A stretch of 45,840 nt of DNA from Bacteroidia bacterium. Its GTDB lineage: Bacteria > Bacteroidota > Bacteroidia > SpSt-205. The notes beneath the pieces are model-generated. The model did no database searches. It saw only the letters and a list, made by a program, of their open reading frames with translations, and was not told where the DNA came from. The stretch covers positions 1 to 45,840 of the forward strand of contig JANXCX010000016.1 in assembly GCA_025059535.1 (NCBI GenBank), written 5' to 3'. This document shows, one piece after another, positions 32,014-39,713 of the stretch. How positions within the stretch are numbered: the stretch's first letter is position 1; every line of letters starts with the position of its first letter. Both the position numbers and the translations under genes were made by a program.

Positions 32014-32850
32014 GTGCGGGAAATCCTTCGGTTGGTAGTGCTTTTTCTTTTTTTGGGCTTTGCCCTTGGTCTGGCGAGCTTTCTTGTGGAAAACTTAGGC
32101 CTAGCGGGCTCTGGCCCAATCCAAACGGCCGAGCAGGCCTTGGCGCTCTCGGCAGGTAATGCGCTGCTCCTAGCCATAGGGTTTGGGGGGGCTGGGCTTT
32201 TGTATTTCCTCTTTATCCTAAAGGATTGGAAACTTTTTCAATCAGCTGGTGCTCAAAAGAAGTTCTATGGCTGGATAGCCCTACTTATGCTAGGACTTTT
32301 TTTAGTTCTTCCCTGGCTGAGTTTGGATGCCCAGAGCTTCCGATTGCCGCCTCAGTGGCAAGCCTTGGAGCACTTTTTAGAGGCGCAGGAAGCCCATATA
32401 GAAGGCCTCATGCGGGGCCTTATCACGCATGGCCACCTGCTCTATCTACTACTCTTTATGGCCGTGGCGCCAGGGGTTTTTGAGGAGATATTTTTTCGCG
32501 GGGCTTTTCAAAGTCAAGTGGCCCGCCTCGTCAATCCGCATGCCGCCATCTGGATAACAGCGACGATATTCAGCCTAATCCACTTTCAGGTATATGGCTT
32601 TTTTGCACGCCTACTTTTAGGGGCTGTGATGGGCTACCTTGTTTGGGCTACGCAAAGCCTCTGGCCAGCAATATGGGCCCATTTTCTAAATAATGCCTAT
32701 GCTACGCTCGTGGCGTATGTAGGGCTGCACTTTCTGGGTCACCCAGAGTGGATAGACTCCACTTATCGGCCGCCCTTATGGGCGGCCGGCTTAGGTTTAG
32801 CCTTAGCCGGCTTAGCGGGCTATCAGCTTTATCGCTTAGAGCGTGGCTAA
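32014..32850 (+). CDS. CPBP-family intramembrane metalloprotease
   Basis: The 278-aa integral membrane protein has about eight hydrophobic segments. The CPBP/Rce1-like active-site motifs are present: EEIFFRG (Glu157-Glu158), SLIHFQVYGFFARLLLG and WAHFLNNAYATL, supplying the conserved Glu, His and Asn that hold zinc and activate water. Bacterial members mature bacteriocins or process membrane proteins; the substrate here is unknown. The GTG start at 32014 is fixed by a -7 box 5 nt before it. The end overlaps cdsA by 8 nt, so the two are co-expressed. Confidence 0.88.
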   Translation: MREILRLVVLFLFLGFALGLASFLVENLGLAGSGPIQTAEQALALSAGNALLLAIGFGGAGLLYFLFILKDWKLFQSAGAQKKFYGWIALLMLGLFLVLPWLSLDAQSFRLPPQWQALEHFLEAQEAHIEGLMRGLITHGHLLYLLLFMAVAPGVFEEIFFRGAFQSQVARLVNPHAAIWITATIFSLIHFQVYGFFARLLLGAVMGYLVWATQSLWPAIWAHFLNNAYATLVAYVGLHFLGHPEWIDSTYRPPLWAAGLGLALAGLAGYQLYRLERG

Positions 32851-33610
32851 GCGGCTTATTACGAGCATGGTAGCGGGAGCCCTCGTAGTGGGACTTTTAT
32901 GGGTAGGAGTTATAGGCTTTCTAATAGGATGGCTGGTAGTGGGGCTGATACTTATCTGGGAATGGCAGAAGGGCGAGCGCCTGCCCTTAGGCTGGCGAAT
33001 CGGCCTAGCCTTACCTATCTTAGCCATATGGGGAGCGGGCCTACACGCCCCCCTGTTGCGCGGGCTTCCTTTTCTCTTCTTTCTTTGGGCGGTCGCCATC
33101 CTTCTCTTTAGCAATCCCACCCAGGACTTTTACCGCAGCGGCGTAGGCCTGTGGGGGGCAACTTTCCTCGGCATAGGCTGGGGCAGTTTTCTCTGGGCCT
33201 TTTGGGAGAGGTACGATTGGCGAAGCGTCCTGGCGTTTCTGTCGGTGGTTTGGGTAGCGGATACGGCCGCCTATCTGGTAGGTCGGCGGTGGGGCCGGCA
33301 TAAGATTTTACCGCAGGTCAGCCCGCAGAAATCCTGGGAGGGACTGGTAGCAGGGCTTGTAGCGGCGGGTGCCTGGGGCTACTGGGCCGTAGAATGGGCG
33401 GGTGGCTTAGCTCCTTTACCCCCCGCCTTAGGCGGAAGCCTCCTAGCGCTCGTAGGGTTTTTCGGCGATGCCTGGCAGTCCGCCTGGAAGCGCTACCATG
33501 GCCTCAAGGACTCCGGCACCCTCCTTCCCGGCCACGGGGGCATATGGGATCGCATAGATGCCCTCCTTTGGGTAGCGCCTTTCTGGTTTTTCTGGCATCA
33601 GAAAGGGTGA
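32843..33610 (+). CDS. cdsA: phosphatidate cytidylyltransferase
   Basis: Makes CDP-diacylglycerol from phosphatidate and CTP in the inner membrane. The 255-aa protein is strongly hydrophobic and ends with the full CDP-diglyceride synthase signature: SAWKRYHGLKDSG, then PGHGGIWDRID, including the metal-binding Asp residues. It overlaps the upstream CPBP gene and its stop overlaps the convergent barrel gene by 13 bp. No phosphatidylserine synthase or decarboxylase gene is adjacent. Confidence 0.92.
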   Translation: MAKRLITSMVAGALVVGLLWVGVIGFLIGWLVVGLILIWEWQKGERLPLGWRIGLALPILAIWGAGLHAPLLRGLPFLFFLWAVAILLFSNPTQDFYRSGVGLWGATFLGIGWGSFLWAFWERYDWRSVLAFLSVVWVADTAAYLVGRRWGRHKILPQVSPQKSWEGLVAGLVAAGAWGYWAVEWAGGLAPLPPALGGSLLALVGFFGDAWQSAWKRYHGLKDSGTLLPGHGGIWDRIDALLWVAPFWFFWHQKG

Positions 33611-34953
33611 GTTGTAGTAAAGTAGAGCTGAAGGCCTTCTCGTCCCCAAGCTAAATCAGCCCGAAGTACTAGATTCATATTCCACAGCAGGCGCATTCCG
33701 GCACCTACCCCATAGATAACCCGGCTAGGTAGGTGGAGCGCATCGGTACCAGTGGCTACATCGACAAAAAGTACAGGGCCACCCATAAAGTGCTGATGCC
33801 ATAGGCGCACTTCACCTATACGCGTGCGCAGCTCATACTGAAAAAGATAGGCAAAAGGAGTTACGAAGCGGTTCTCACGGAAGGCTCGCACCGTAAGCGA
33901 CCCAGTAAGCAGGGCTGAGCTGCGGAAGTCCGCCCAACGGTTGTAGGCTTGGAGGTCTGTAAGAGGCAGCAAGCGTCCTACCTGGGCGATAGCGGCGCTA
34001 TGTAACGCCCCCCCTATAATCCATCGCTGGGAAGGACTTTGGTACCAGAGGTGATAGTTTCGGATGCCGAAGGCTAAACGATGCGTAGAGAAAGGCAGGC
34101 GCAGCTCGTAGCTTCCCTCTATAAGCCAGCCGCGGCTAGGGCTAATCTCAAAGTCGCGTGTATCCCACACTAGCGCTAAACCCCCATAGGTGCGCCACTG
34201 CCAGCGGCCTAGGCGTATTTCTACATTAGACGGCAGAGGTTGGAAGCCTTGGAGGGCGCTATCCAGAGTGGTAGGCTGCTGCTGGGCCCATACTTTTTCG
34301 CCCGTAGGCGTAGATACTTCGTAGCGGCGGCCGGCCAGTGACGCCAGGCGCTCGGTTAGCGTGCGAAGACTGCCCACAAGGCGAAGCCGACCCCCGAGGA
34401 GGGTACGCTCTGCGCTCATCCACGCCTGCCACTGGCTAATGTAGAAGTAGTGTGCCGCCGCCCGCGTGACCCATACCCCTTGGCTGTCCTGCCAGGCCTG
34501 AGCTAGCTGCCGCTCATAGCGGCTAAGGGAAGGGGCTGCCTGGAACCGACCCAGATGCGCCTCCCCCAAGCCCCAAAACTGGCCTTGGCTCTCCTCGCGG
34601 TAGTTGAGTCTAAGCGAAAGGCGATAAGGTGAGCCCTTCACCCAAGGTGCATCAAATAAAAAACGCACATACCGACTCTCACGCAGGAAAAAACCACCCT
34701 GGAGAAAAAAGTAGTATCTATATGGCTCATAAGCGAAGGTAGGGCTACTGGCCTTACCATTATAGGCTAAGGATAGCACCCCAGCAAAGCCGACGGTGCG
34801 CAGGGCATCATAGCCGCCAGCCGGATAGCCTACTATCACCCATCCCTCCCGCTTACGGGCAAGGTCGTAAGGGCTAAGCGGTTTGCGCCCATGAAAGGGA
34901 AGGCTATCCCCCAAGCCTATGAGTATGCCCAGCCCTATAAGGAGAGCCACCAC
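33598..34953 (-). CDS. outer-membrane beta-barrel, Omp85-like (DUF5982-type N-terminus)
   Basis: The roughly 451-aa product starts with a hydrophobic segment (VVALLIGLGILIGLG), then FHGRKPLSPYDLARKREGW, typical of DUF5982-containing barrel proteins, then YPAGGYDALRTVGFAGVLSL and many alternating strands. It ends in LQLYFTTTHPF with the terminal Phe expected of a BAM-inserted barrel; the strand pair near FVDVATGTDA and GVGAGMRLLWNMNLVLRADL recalls surface-antigen (Omp85) domains. No POTRA domains are present, so it may be an exporter or lipid transporter of unknown cargo. The start is uncertain (TTG 34959, GTG 34953 or GTG 34950); the box at 34957-34964 favours the GTGs. Confidence 0.75.
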   Translation of the reverse strand: MVALLIGLGILIGLGDSLPFHGRKPLSPYDLARKREGWVIVGYPAGGYDALRTVGFAGVLSLAYNGKASSPTFAYEPYRYYFFLQGGFFLRESRYVRFLFDAPWVKGSPYRLSLRLNYREESQGQFWGLGEAHLGRFQAAPSLSRYERQLAQAWQDSQGVWVTRAAAHYFYISQWQAWMSAERTLLGGRLRLVGSLRTLTERLASLAGRRYEVSTPTGEKVWAQQQPTTLDSALQGFQPLPSNVEIRLGRWQWRTYGGLALVWDTRDFEISPSRGWLIEGSYELRLPFSTHRLAFGIRNYHLWYQSPSQRWIIGGALHSAAIAQVGRLLPLTDLQAYNRWADFRSSALLTGSLTVRAFRENRFVTPFAYLFQYELRTRIGEVRLWHQHFMGGPVLFVDVATGTDALHLPSRVIYGVGAGMRLLWNMNLVLRADLAWGREGLQLYFTTTHPF

Positions 34954-34956
34954 CGA

Positions 34957-34964
34957 CAAGTATA
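34957..34964 (-). promoter_or_regulatory. near-consensus -7 element (TATACTTG) of the barrel gene
   Basis: Minus-strand TATACTTG, one mismatch from TAnnTTTG. It contains the TTG that could be read as a start at 34959, and precedes GTG codons by 3 and 6 nt. The spacing rule seen elsewhere favours a GTG. Confidence 0.45.
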
Positions 34965-34976
34965 GGGCTTATTCGC

Positions 34977-34984
34977 TATCTTTG
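34977..34984 (+). promoter_or_regulatory. -7 promoter element (TATCTTTG) of the 358-aa gene
   Basis: Full TAnnTTTG match, 5 nt (AAGTT) before the ATG at 34990. A clear case for a leaderless message. Confidence 0.68.
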
Positions 34985-34989
34985 AAGTT

Positions 34990-36066
34990 ATGCTTGCGGC
35001 TCCCTCCACCGCCGTACGAGAAGCGTATGCACGTGAGCTGCAGCGCACTTGGCTCAGTGGCAAGGTACACTCCACCTGGACCTTAGCTCATCTCCAAGAG
35101 GACTTTCCTTGCGAGCAGGTTGTACGGCTTATCCTTTTTCAGGTGGAGAGTCGGGCCCTTGCGGCGCTTCATGAAATAGGCTACTGGGATGGGCAGGATG
35201 GTAATCTCACTATATGGATGGGCGACTTTCTGCGACGGGCGCGCGAAAAGCTGGCCATCCACCCCGTGCGCCTGCCCCCCCTACTCTTCAACGCTATCTT
35301 CCACACCCTAAATATCCTACTTGAACCTCAGCGCACCTTGGCCCAATTCTACTTCAGCCATCGCACGGCCCTAACGCTGGGCGAGTTTGACTTTTACAGC
35401 CAGTATGTGTATTACTTTGACTTCATCCCCGCCGCCCTGCTTTCCTATGCTCAGAAAAATTCCCTCTCTGTGATAGACAAGGCGCTGTGGGAAGAGAAGG
35501 TACCCCGTATTCTACAGGTTTATGAGGAAGAGACGCAGGAGCGCATAGAGGCCTATCAGCAGCGCTTTCTGGAAAAAATTACCCAGCAGTCCTGGACTAA
35601 CCTCCAACGACGCTGGAAAGAATTAGAGGAGGAAGGCGAGAACCTTATTCGGACGGTCGTCATAGAGGAGAAGTCGTCCCAGGAGCTGAGCCATAACCTT
35701 TTTGGCACTACTATCGGCCCTACGGGCTCTGGCGAGGAGAGCCGAAAAGCGCGTAATCCCCTCCTGTCAGCTATTGATTATGAGCCGCGCAAAGCCATTT
35801 TAGAGCAGTTTCGAAGCCCTGTGCGTCGGGCCGATACCCTGCGACGCTTTGAGCTGGAGGAAATTCCGATCCACAAGCAGTTTCGGTTTGTGCAGCGGCT
35901 CTTTGAGGGGGACGCCTCAGCCTTTCGGCGCCTTTTGGACCAGCTTAATGAGGCGCCTAATGCGGCGGAAGCCCAGCGCATCCTCCAAAAATCCAAAACT
36001 GACCGATCGGATCCGGACATATTTGCCGAATTTGAGCAGTGGGTACTGTCCCGCTTTCCCAACTAA
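34990..36066 (+). CDS. conserved-looking hypothetical protein (358 aa)
   Basis: No signal peptide or membrane helix; likely cytoplasmic. The protein is mostly helical and charged, with a likely coiled coil around residues 175-220 (EEETQERIEAYQQRFLEK), a Ser/Gly/Thr-rich spacer near 235-255, and a C-terminal module of about 60 residues beginning EIPIHKQFRFVQRLFEGDAS and ending in an acidic segment plus LSRFPN. I have the impression that a tail of this kind (start 'I-x-x-QKF-x-F-I-x-x-LF-x-G', later 'ERF') recurs in Bacteroidota hypothetical proteins, but cannot verify it. Its end overlaps the TIGR02757 gene by 28 nt, so they are translationally coupled. Confidence 0.65.
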   Translation: MLAAPSTAVREAYARELQRTWLSGKVHSTWTLAHLQEDFPCEQVVRLILFQVESRALAALHEIGYWDGQDGNLTIWMGDFLRRAREKLAIHPVRLPPLLFNAIFHTLNILLEPQRTLAQFYFSHRTALTLGEFDFYSQYVYYFDFIPAALLSYAQKNSLSVIDKALWEEKVPRILQVYEEETQERIEAYQQRFLEKITQQSWTNLQRRWKELEEEGENLIRTVVIEEKSSQELSHNLFGTTIGPTGSGEESRKARNPLLSAIDYEPRKAILEQFRSPVRRADTLRRFELEEIPIHKQFRFVQRLFEGDASAFRRLLDQLNEAPNAAEAQRILQKSKTDRSDPDIFAEFEQWVLSRFPN

Positions 36067-36794
36067 GGGCTGAGCTGGAGGCGCTTTATGCGCAGTACCA
36101 CCACCCGGCCTACCGCGCCGAGGACCCCGTAGAGGTGGTGTGGGAATATACTGGCCCAGAAAACCAGGAGCTCGTAGGACTATGGGCGGCGCTTTTTGCT
36201 TGGGGGCTCCGACGGATAGCTATCCAAAAGGTTCGGGCTCTTTTGGCGCCGTTGGGAGCCGAACCAAGCTACGCCCTGCGTCAGGGCGCTGTACCCGCCA
36301 GCTTGCGCCATCGCACCTGGAGCCCCGAGGACATTCAGGCCTTATGGCAGGTTATCCGAAATCTTTACCGGAGGTACGGGACTCTGGCGAATTTTTTTTG
36401 GCGTTATCGGCGGAATTGGGCTGAGGGAATAAAAGCTTTTCAGGAGGCTATTTTGGGGGAATCGCCTAGGCTTCGCCGTCATATTGGGTATATAGGGGCA
36501 GGTAGCCCTTCTAAGCGGCTTCAGCTTTGGCTACGGTGGATGGTACGACGGGATGTAATAGACCCAGGCCCCTGGGAGGGCTTCTCACCGCAGCGCCTTT
36601 TCCTACCAGTAGATACACACATGGTCCGCTGGGCGGCGGCGCGCGGCTTATGCGCAGCCCGCCCACCTACTTGGTCCACCGTGGTAGCGCTTACCGAGGT
36701 TTTCCGCCAGCTTGCCTCCGCCGATCCCTTGCGGTACGATTTCGCCCTTGTAACTGCCGCCGCCCGCAAAGCCATTGCCTCCACGGCTTTATAG
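36039..36794 (+). CDS. TIGR02757 family protein (DUF2400)
   Basis: The 251-aa product matches the TIGR02757/DUF2400 family: AEDPVEVVWEYTGPENQELVGLWAALFAWG near the start, IGAGSPSKRLQLWLRWMVRR in the middle and LFLPVDTHMVRWAAARGL with FALVTAAARKA at the end. The helical fold with a VDTH block recalls HhH/endonuclease III-like DNA glycosylases, but a catalytic role has not been established to my knowledge. The start is GTG at 36039, inside the upstream gene; no later ATG gives a sensible N-terminus. It ends 37 bp from the convergent ung gene. Confidence 0.8.
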   Translation: MGTVPLSQLRAELEALYAQYHHPAYRAEDPVEVVWEYTGPENQELVGLWAALFAWGLRRIAIQKVRALLAPLGAEPSYALRQGAVPASLRHRTWSPEDIQALWQVIRNLYRRYGTLANFFWRYRRNWAEGIKAFQEAILGESPRLRRHIGYIGAGSPSKRLQLWLRWMVRRDVIDPGPWEGFSPQRLFLPVDTHMVRWAAARGLCAARPPTWSTVVALTEVFRQLASADPLRYDFALVTAAARKAIASTAL

Positions 36795-36831
36795 CCGCTG
36801 AGGGAAGCCCACCGCTCTAGTTTAGACCCAC

Positions 36832-37512
36832 TCAGTCAAGCCGACCCCAATCAATAGGCGCTAAGCCCTTCTCTATCAGAAAGGCATTAGCCCGGGAGAA
36901 GTGCCGGCAGCCAAAGAAGCCTTTCTCCGCTGAGTAAGGCGAAGGGTGAGCCGCCTCCAAAATCAAATGCCGTGTGGAATCAATTAGGTGTTTTTTGCTG
37001 CGGGCGTATTGGCCCCACAGGAGAAAGGCCACATGGGGCCGCACGCGCGCAATCTGAGCAATTACCCTATCGGTAAAGGTCTCCCAGCCTATACCGCGGT
37101 GCGAGGTAGGCTTATGGGCCTCCACAGTAAGGATGGCATTCAGCAAAAAGACGCCCTGTTCGGCCCAGCCCGTAAGGTCGCCATGCGCTGGAGGCGGAAA
37201 ACCTAAATCCGCCTCCAGCTCCCGAAAGATATTTTGCAGGGAAGGCGGCGGGGGCACGCCCTTAGGCACCGAAAAGCACAACCCATGCGCCTGCCCCGGC
37301 CCATGATAGGGATCCTGACCTAAAATCACTACTTTCACCTTATCCACAGGGCACAGATCAAAAGCCCGAAAAATTTGGGGGCCAGGCGGGTATATAACCT
37401 TGCCGCGCTGCTTCTCACTCCGCAAAAAGGCTACAAGAGCCTCAAAATAAGGTTTGCTGAACTCCTCGGCTAATAGAGCTTTCCAAGAAGGCTCTAAGCG
37501 CACCTCCGCCAC
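36832..37512 (-). CDS. ung: uracil-DNA glycosylase, family 1
   Basis: Excises uracil from DNA. The product (226 aa from GTG 37512) has the catalytic water-activating motif [19 protein letters not shown] with Asp67, and the DNA-intercalation motif [13 protein letters not shown] near the C-terminus, plus [17 protein letters not shown] set the start at the GTG at 37512 rather than the ATG at 37527: it gives [20 protein letters not shown], which lines up with other Ung proteins, and a perfect -7 box lies 4 nt before it and would fall inside the longer reading frame. Confidence 0.93.
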   Translation of the reverse strand: MAEVRLEPSWKALLAEEFSKPYFEALVAFLRSEKQRGKVIYPPGPQIFRAFDLCPVDKVKVVILGQDPYHGPGQAHGLCFSVPKGVPPPPSLQNIFRELEADLGFPPPAHGDLTGWAEQGVFLLNAILTVEAHKPTSHRGIGWETFTDRVIAQIARVRPHVAFLLWGQYARSKKHLIDSTRHLILEAAHPSPYSAEKGFFGCRHFSRANAFLIEKGLAPIDWGRLD

Positions 37513-37516
37513 ACGG

Positions 37517-37524
37517 CAAAAGTA
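37517..37524 (-). promoter_or_regulatory. -7 promoter element (TACTTTTG) of ung, inside the longer reading frame
   Basis: Minus-strand TACTTTTG, full match, 4 nt (CCGT) before the GTG at 37512. Because it overlaps codons 2-4 of the longer frame, it argues that translation starts at the GTG. Confidence 0.6.
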
Positions 37525-37636
37525 CATACCTCCACCCTCAACAGCCTAAGGCCCAGAAATCCTTGCGAGCGCTCTTAGGGAATGCGGGCTTCTTTTCCTG
37601 GGCGGTTTCAGGCTTTGTTAAGGTCCCTATAAGCGC

Positions 37637-38707
37637 TCAGAGGTAATCCACCTTCCCCTCACTGCGCAGTCGCTGTACCCAGTCCCGCAGGCTTTGCTCT
37701 TGACTGCGCGGGAGAATGAGGAGAGCGTCCATTGTATCTACCACTAAGTAATCTTTGAGCCCTTCGGCGACGATAAGTTTGCGTGGCAGCGTAGAAAGGA
37801 AGAAGCTTCCCTCCACCTCTCGCAGAAGCGCAGGACTGCGGAGGGCGTTTTTCTTTTCATCCTGTGGGGAGACTTCATACACCGCATTCCACCCCCCTAA
37901 GTCCCACCAGCGAAATTCGCCCACGACCACACGCACGGGGTGGTATTTCTCCATGATGGCGTAGTCAAACGAGATAGAAGGCACGCGCTGAAAGGCCCGA
38001 AGAAGGGCTTTCGGGTCGTTCTCTAGGTCGGCGCCGTCTTGAAACACCTCATAGATTTCGGGGGCATGTTCCTGAAAGGCTTTTTGGAAAACCGCGGCCC
38101 TACCTAAAAACATGCCTGCATTCCAGAGAAAATCGCCGCTCTGGAGGAAAAGCTCAGCTAGCTCGCGCGAGGGCTTCTCGGTAAAGGTCTTGACGGGATG
38201 GCAGAGGCTGTCGGATGTAGGCACAAACTGGATGTAGCCGTACCCCGTGTGAGGGTAGCGCGGCTGAATGCCTACGGTGTAGATGGCTTCGGAGAAGTCG
38301 CAATTCTCCAGCACGCGCCGCATCAGATGGATAAAAAGCTCCTCATCGGGTATGAAATGGTCAGCCGGCAGCACCCAGAGAATGGGATCGCCAGCCCGGC
38401 GCGCAATCACCTGGCTGGCCCAGAATAGGCTGGGAGCGGTATTTCGTTGAAGAGGTTCTAAGAGGCGGTTAGAGGGCGGTATTTCGGGCACCTGCTGAGC
38501 CAGTAGGTCCGCGTGCTGCGAATTTCCAATAACCCAAATGCGCTCCGGCGGTAACAGGTGGGCCACTCGCGCATAAGTGGATTGAAGCAGCGTTTGGCCT
38601 ATCCCTAGTACATCCAGAAACTGCTTGGGTTGGGCGGCTCGGCTCCATGGCCAGAAGCGCGTACCGCTTCCCCCAGCTAAAATAACGGCATGCGTATGGG
38701 CTATCAT
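37637..38707 (-). CDS. manC: mannose-1-phosphate guanylyltransferase
   Basis: Makes GDP-mannose from GTP and mannose 1-phosphate. The 356-aa protein has ILAGGSGTRFWPWSRAAQPKQF near the N-terminus (nucleotide binding), LWVLPADHFIPDEE, the FTEKPS motif after HPVKT, FLWNAGMFLGRA, and DYAIMEKY. The C-terminal isomerase (ManA-like cupin) half of bifunctional ManC/AlgA is absent, the usual short form. The start overlaps the end of kdsD by 4 nt, so both sugar-nucleotide genes are in one transcript. Confidence 0.92.
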   Translation of the reverse strand: MIAHTHAVILAGGSGTRFWPWSRAAQPKQFLDVLGIGQTLLQSTYARVAHLLPPERIWVIGNSQHADLLAQQVPEIPPSNRLLEPLQRNTAPSLFWASQVIARRAGDPILWVLPADHFIPDEELFIHLMRRVLENCDFSEAIYTVGIQPRYPHTGYGYIQFVPTSDSLCHPVKTFTEKPSRELAELFLQSGDFLWNAGMFLGRAAVFQKAFQEHAPEIYEVFQDGADLENDPKALLRAFQRVPSISFDYAIMEKYHPVRVVVGEFRWWDLGGWNAVYEVSPQDEKKNALRSPALLREVEGSFFLSTLPRKLIVAEGLKDYLVVDTMDALLILPRSQEQSLRDWVQRLRSEGKVDYL

Positions 38708-39663
38708 TGGAGGCCTTCCTTGATAAGATCATGAAAGTGGATCATGCCCCATGGGCGCCCCTCATCCAGCACAATCAGCTGAGAAACCTTGTAGGTGCGC
38801 ATGAGGTGCAAGGCTTCATAGGCTTTTTGGCGGCGCTCCACGGTTTTAGGGTTCGGCGTGGCGATTTCCACCGCCGTAAGGCTAAGTAAGCGGTCGGGAG
38901 AGTATTTTTCCACGGTGCGGCGGATATCGCCATCCGTTATGATGCCCTGCAATACAGGGGTATCGGGGGCCAGTACGGCTACGGCCCCTTTGCGCCCGGC
39001 CGTAATGGCTATAAGTACTTCTTTAAAGGAGGCGTTAGCAGGCACGGCGGGCAAATGAGGTTCGGCAATATCCTCTACTTGCAGACGCAGCCGCTTACCG
39101 AGTGCGCCGGCGGGGTGGGTAGCGGCGAAGTCTTCTGGGCCAAATCGACGAGCCTGCATCAGGGCAATCGCTAGGCTATCGCCAAACGCCAAAGCCACCG
39201 TAGTAGAGGCCGTAGGAGTGAGATTATGGGGGCAGGCCTCCTGCGCTACAGACAGGTCTAATACCAGATCGGCGGCGCGGGCCACGGAGCTTTCCGGCGC
39301 CCCCACACACGCCACGATAAACGCCCCGCGCTGCCGCAGCACCGGTAGCAGCGCCTTTACCTCTGGCGTCTCGCCGCTTTTGGAGAAAATAAGCACTATA
39401 TCCCCCGGTTGAACTACCCCTACATCCCCATGCACCGCTTCGGTGGCATGCAGCCATACCGCTGGGGTCCCTACCGAATTGAGCGTAGCGGTAATCTTAG
39501 CCGCAATGTGCGCGCTTTTGCCTACACCCGTCAGCACTACCTTACCCGAAGTCTCCAAAATGCGCTGCACAAGCTCCGTGAATCGCCCATCCAGGCGCGC
39601 CGCCAAATCCCGAAGGGCTTGCGCCTCCGTCTCTATGACCCACCGCGCCAGCTCTACATACAT
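38704..39663 (-). CDS. kdsD: D-arabinose-5-phosphate isomerase (SIS + CBS domains)
   Basis: Converts ribulose 5-phosphate to arabinose 5-phosphate, first step of Kdo synthesis. The 319-aa protein has an SIS domain (VVLTGVGKSAHIAAKITATL, LIFSKSGETPEVKALL, LTPTASTTVALAFGDSLA) and two CBS domains (about 200-319; GIITDGDIRR, AYEALHLMRTYKVSQLIVLD, GMIHFHDLI). The family is called KpsF/GutQ/KdsD. Start ATG at 39663. The promoter box at 39687-39694 leaves a leader of about 20 nt, so this gene does not follow the leaderless spacing. Confidence 0.93.
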   Translation of the reverse strand: MYVELARWVIETEAQALRDLAARLDGRFTELVQRILETSGKVVLTGVGKSAHIAAKITATLNSVGTPAVWLHATEAVHGDVGVVQPGDIVLIFSKSGETPEVKALLPVLRQRGAFIVACVGAPESSVARAADLVLDLSVAQEACPHNLTPTASTTVALAFGDSLAIALMQARRFGPEDFAATHPAGALGKRLRLQVEDIAEPHLPAVPANASFKEVLIAITAGRKGAVAVLAPDTPVLQGIITDGDIRRTVEKYSPDRLLSLTAVEIATPNPKTVERRQKAYEALHLMRTYKVSQLIVLDEGRPWGMIHFHDLIKEGLQ

Positions 39664-39676
39664 GTAGGTTTCTCTT

Positions 39677-39684
39677 TATCTTTG
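39677..39684 (+). promoter_or_regulatory. -7 promoter element (TATCTTTG) of the recQ cluster
   Basis: Full TAnnTTTG match, 29 nt before the recQ ATG, giving a leader of roughly 20-25 nt. It overlaps the transcribed leader of the divergent kdsD gene. Confidence 0.6.
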
Positions 39685-39686
39685 AG

Positions 39687-39694
39687 CAAAGGTA
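39687..39694 (-). promoter_or_regulatory. -7 promoter element (TACCTTTG) of kdsD-manC
   Basis: Minus-strand TACCTTTG, full match, 23 nt before the kdsD ATG. Two bases separate it from the oppositely oriented recQ box, and each box lies downstream of the other's start, so the two promoters should interfere. Confidence 0.6.
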
Positions 39695-39713
39695 CAAAAC
39701 CCACCGCGTTAGT

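Noticed and set aside
32836-33120. Minus-strand open frame opposite cdsA (94 codons)
   Set aside because: It is a shadow of the cdsA frame, whose CDP-diglyceride synthase signature fixes the coding strand; many similar shadows occur in this GC-rich, compact sequence.
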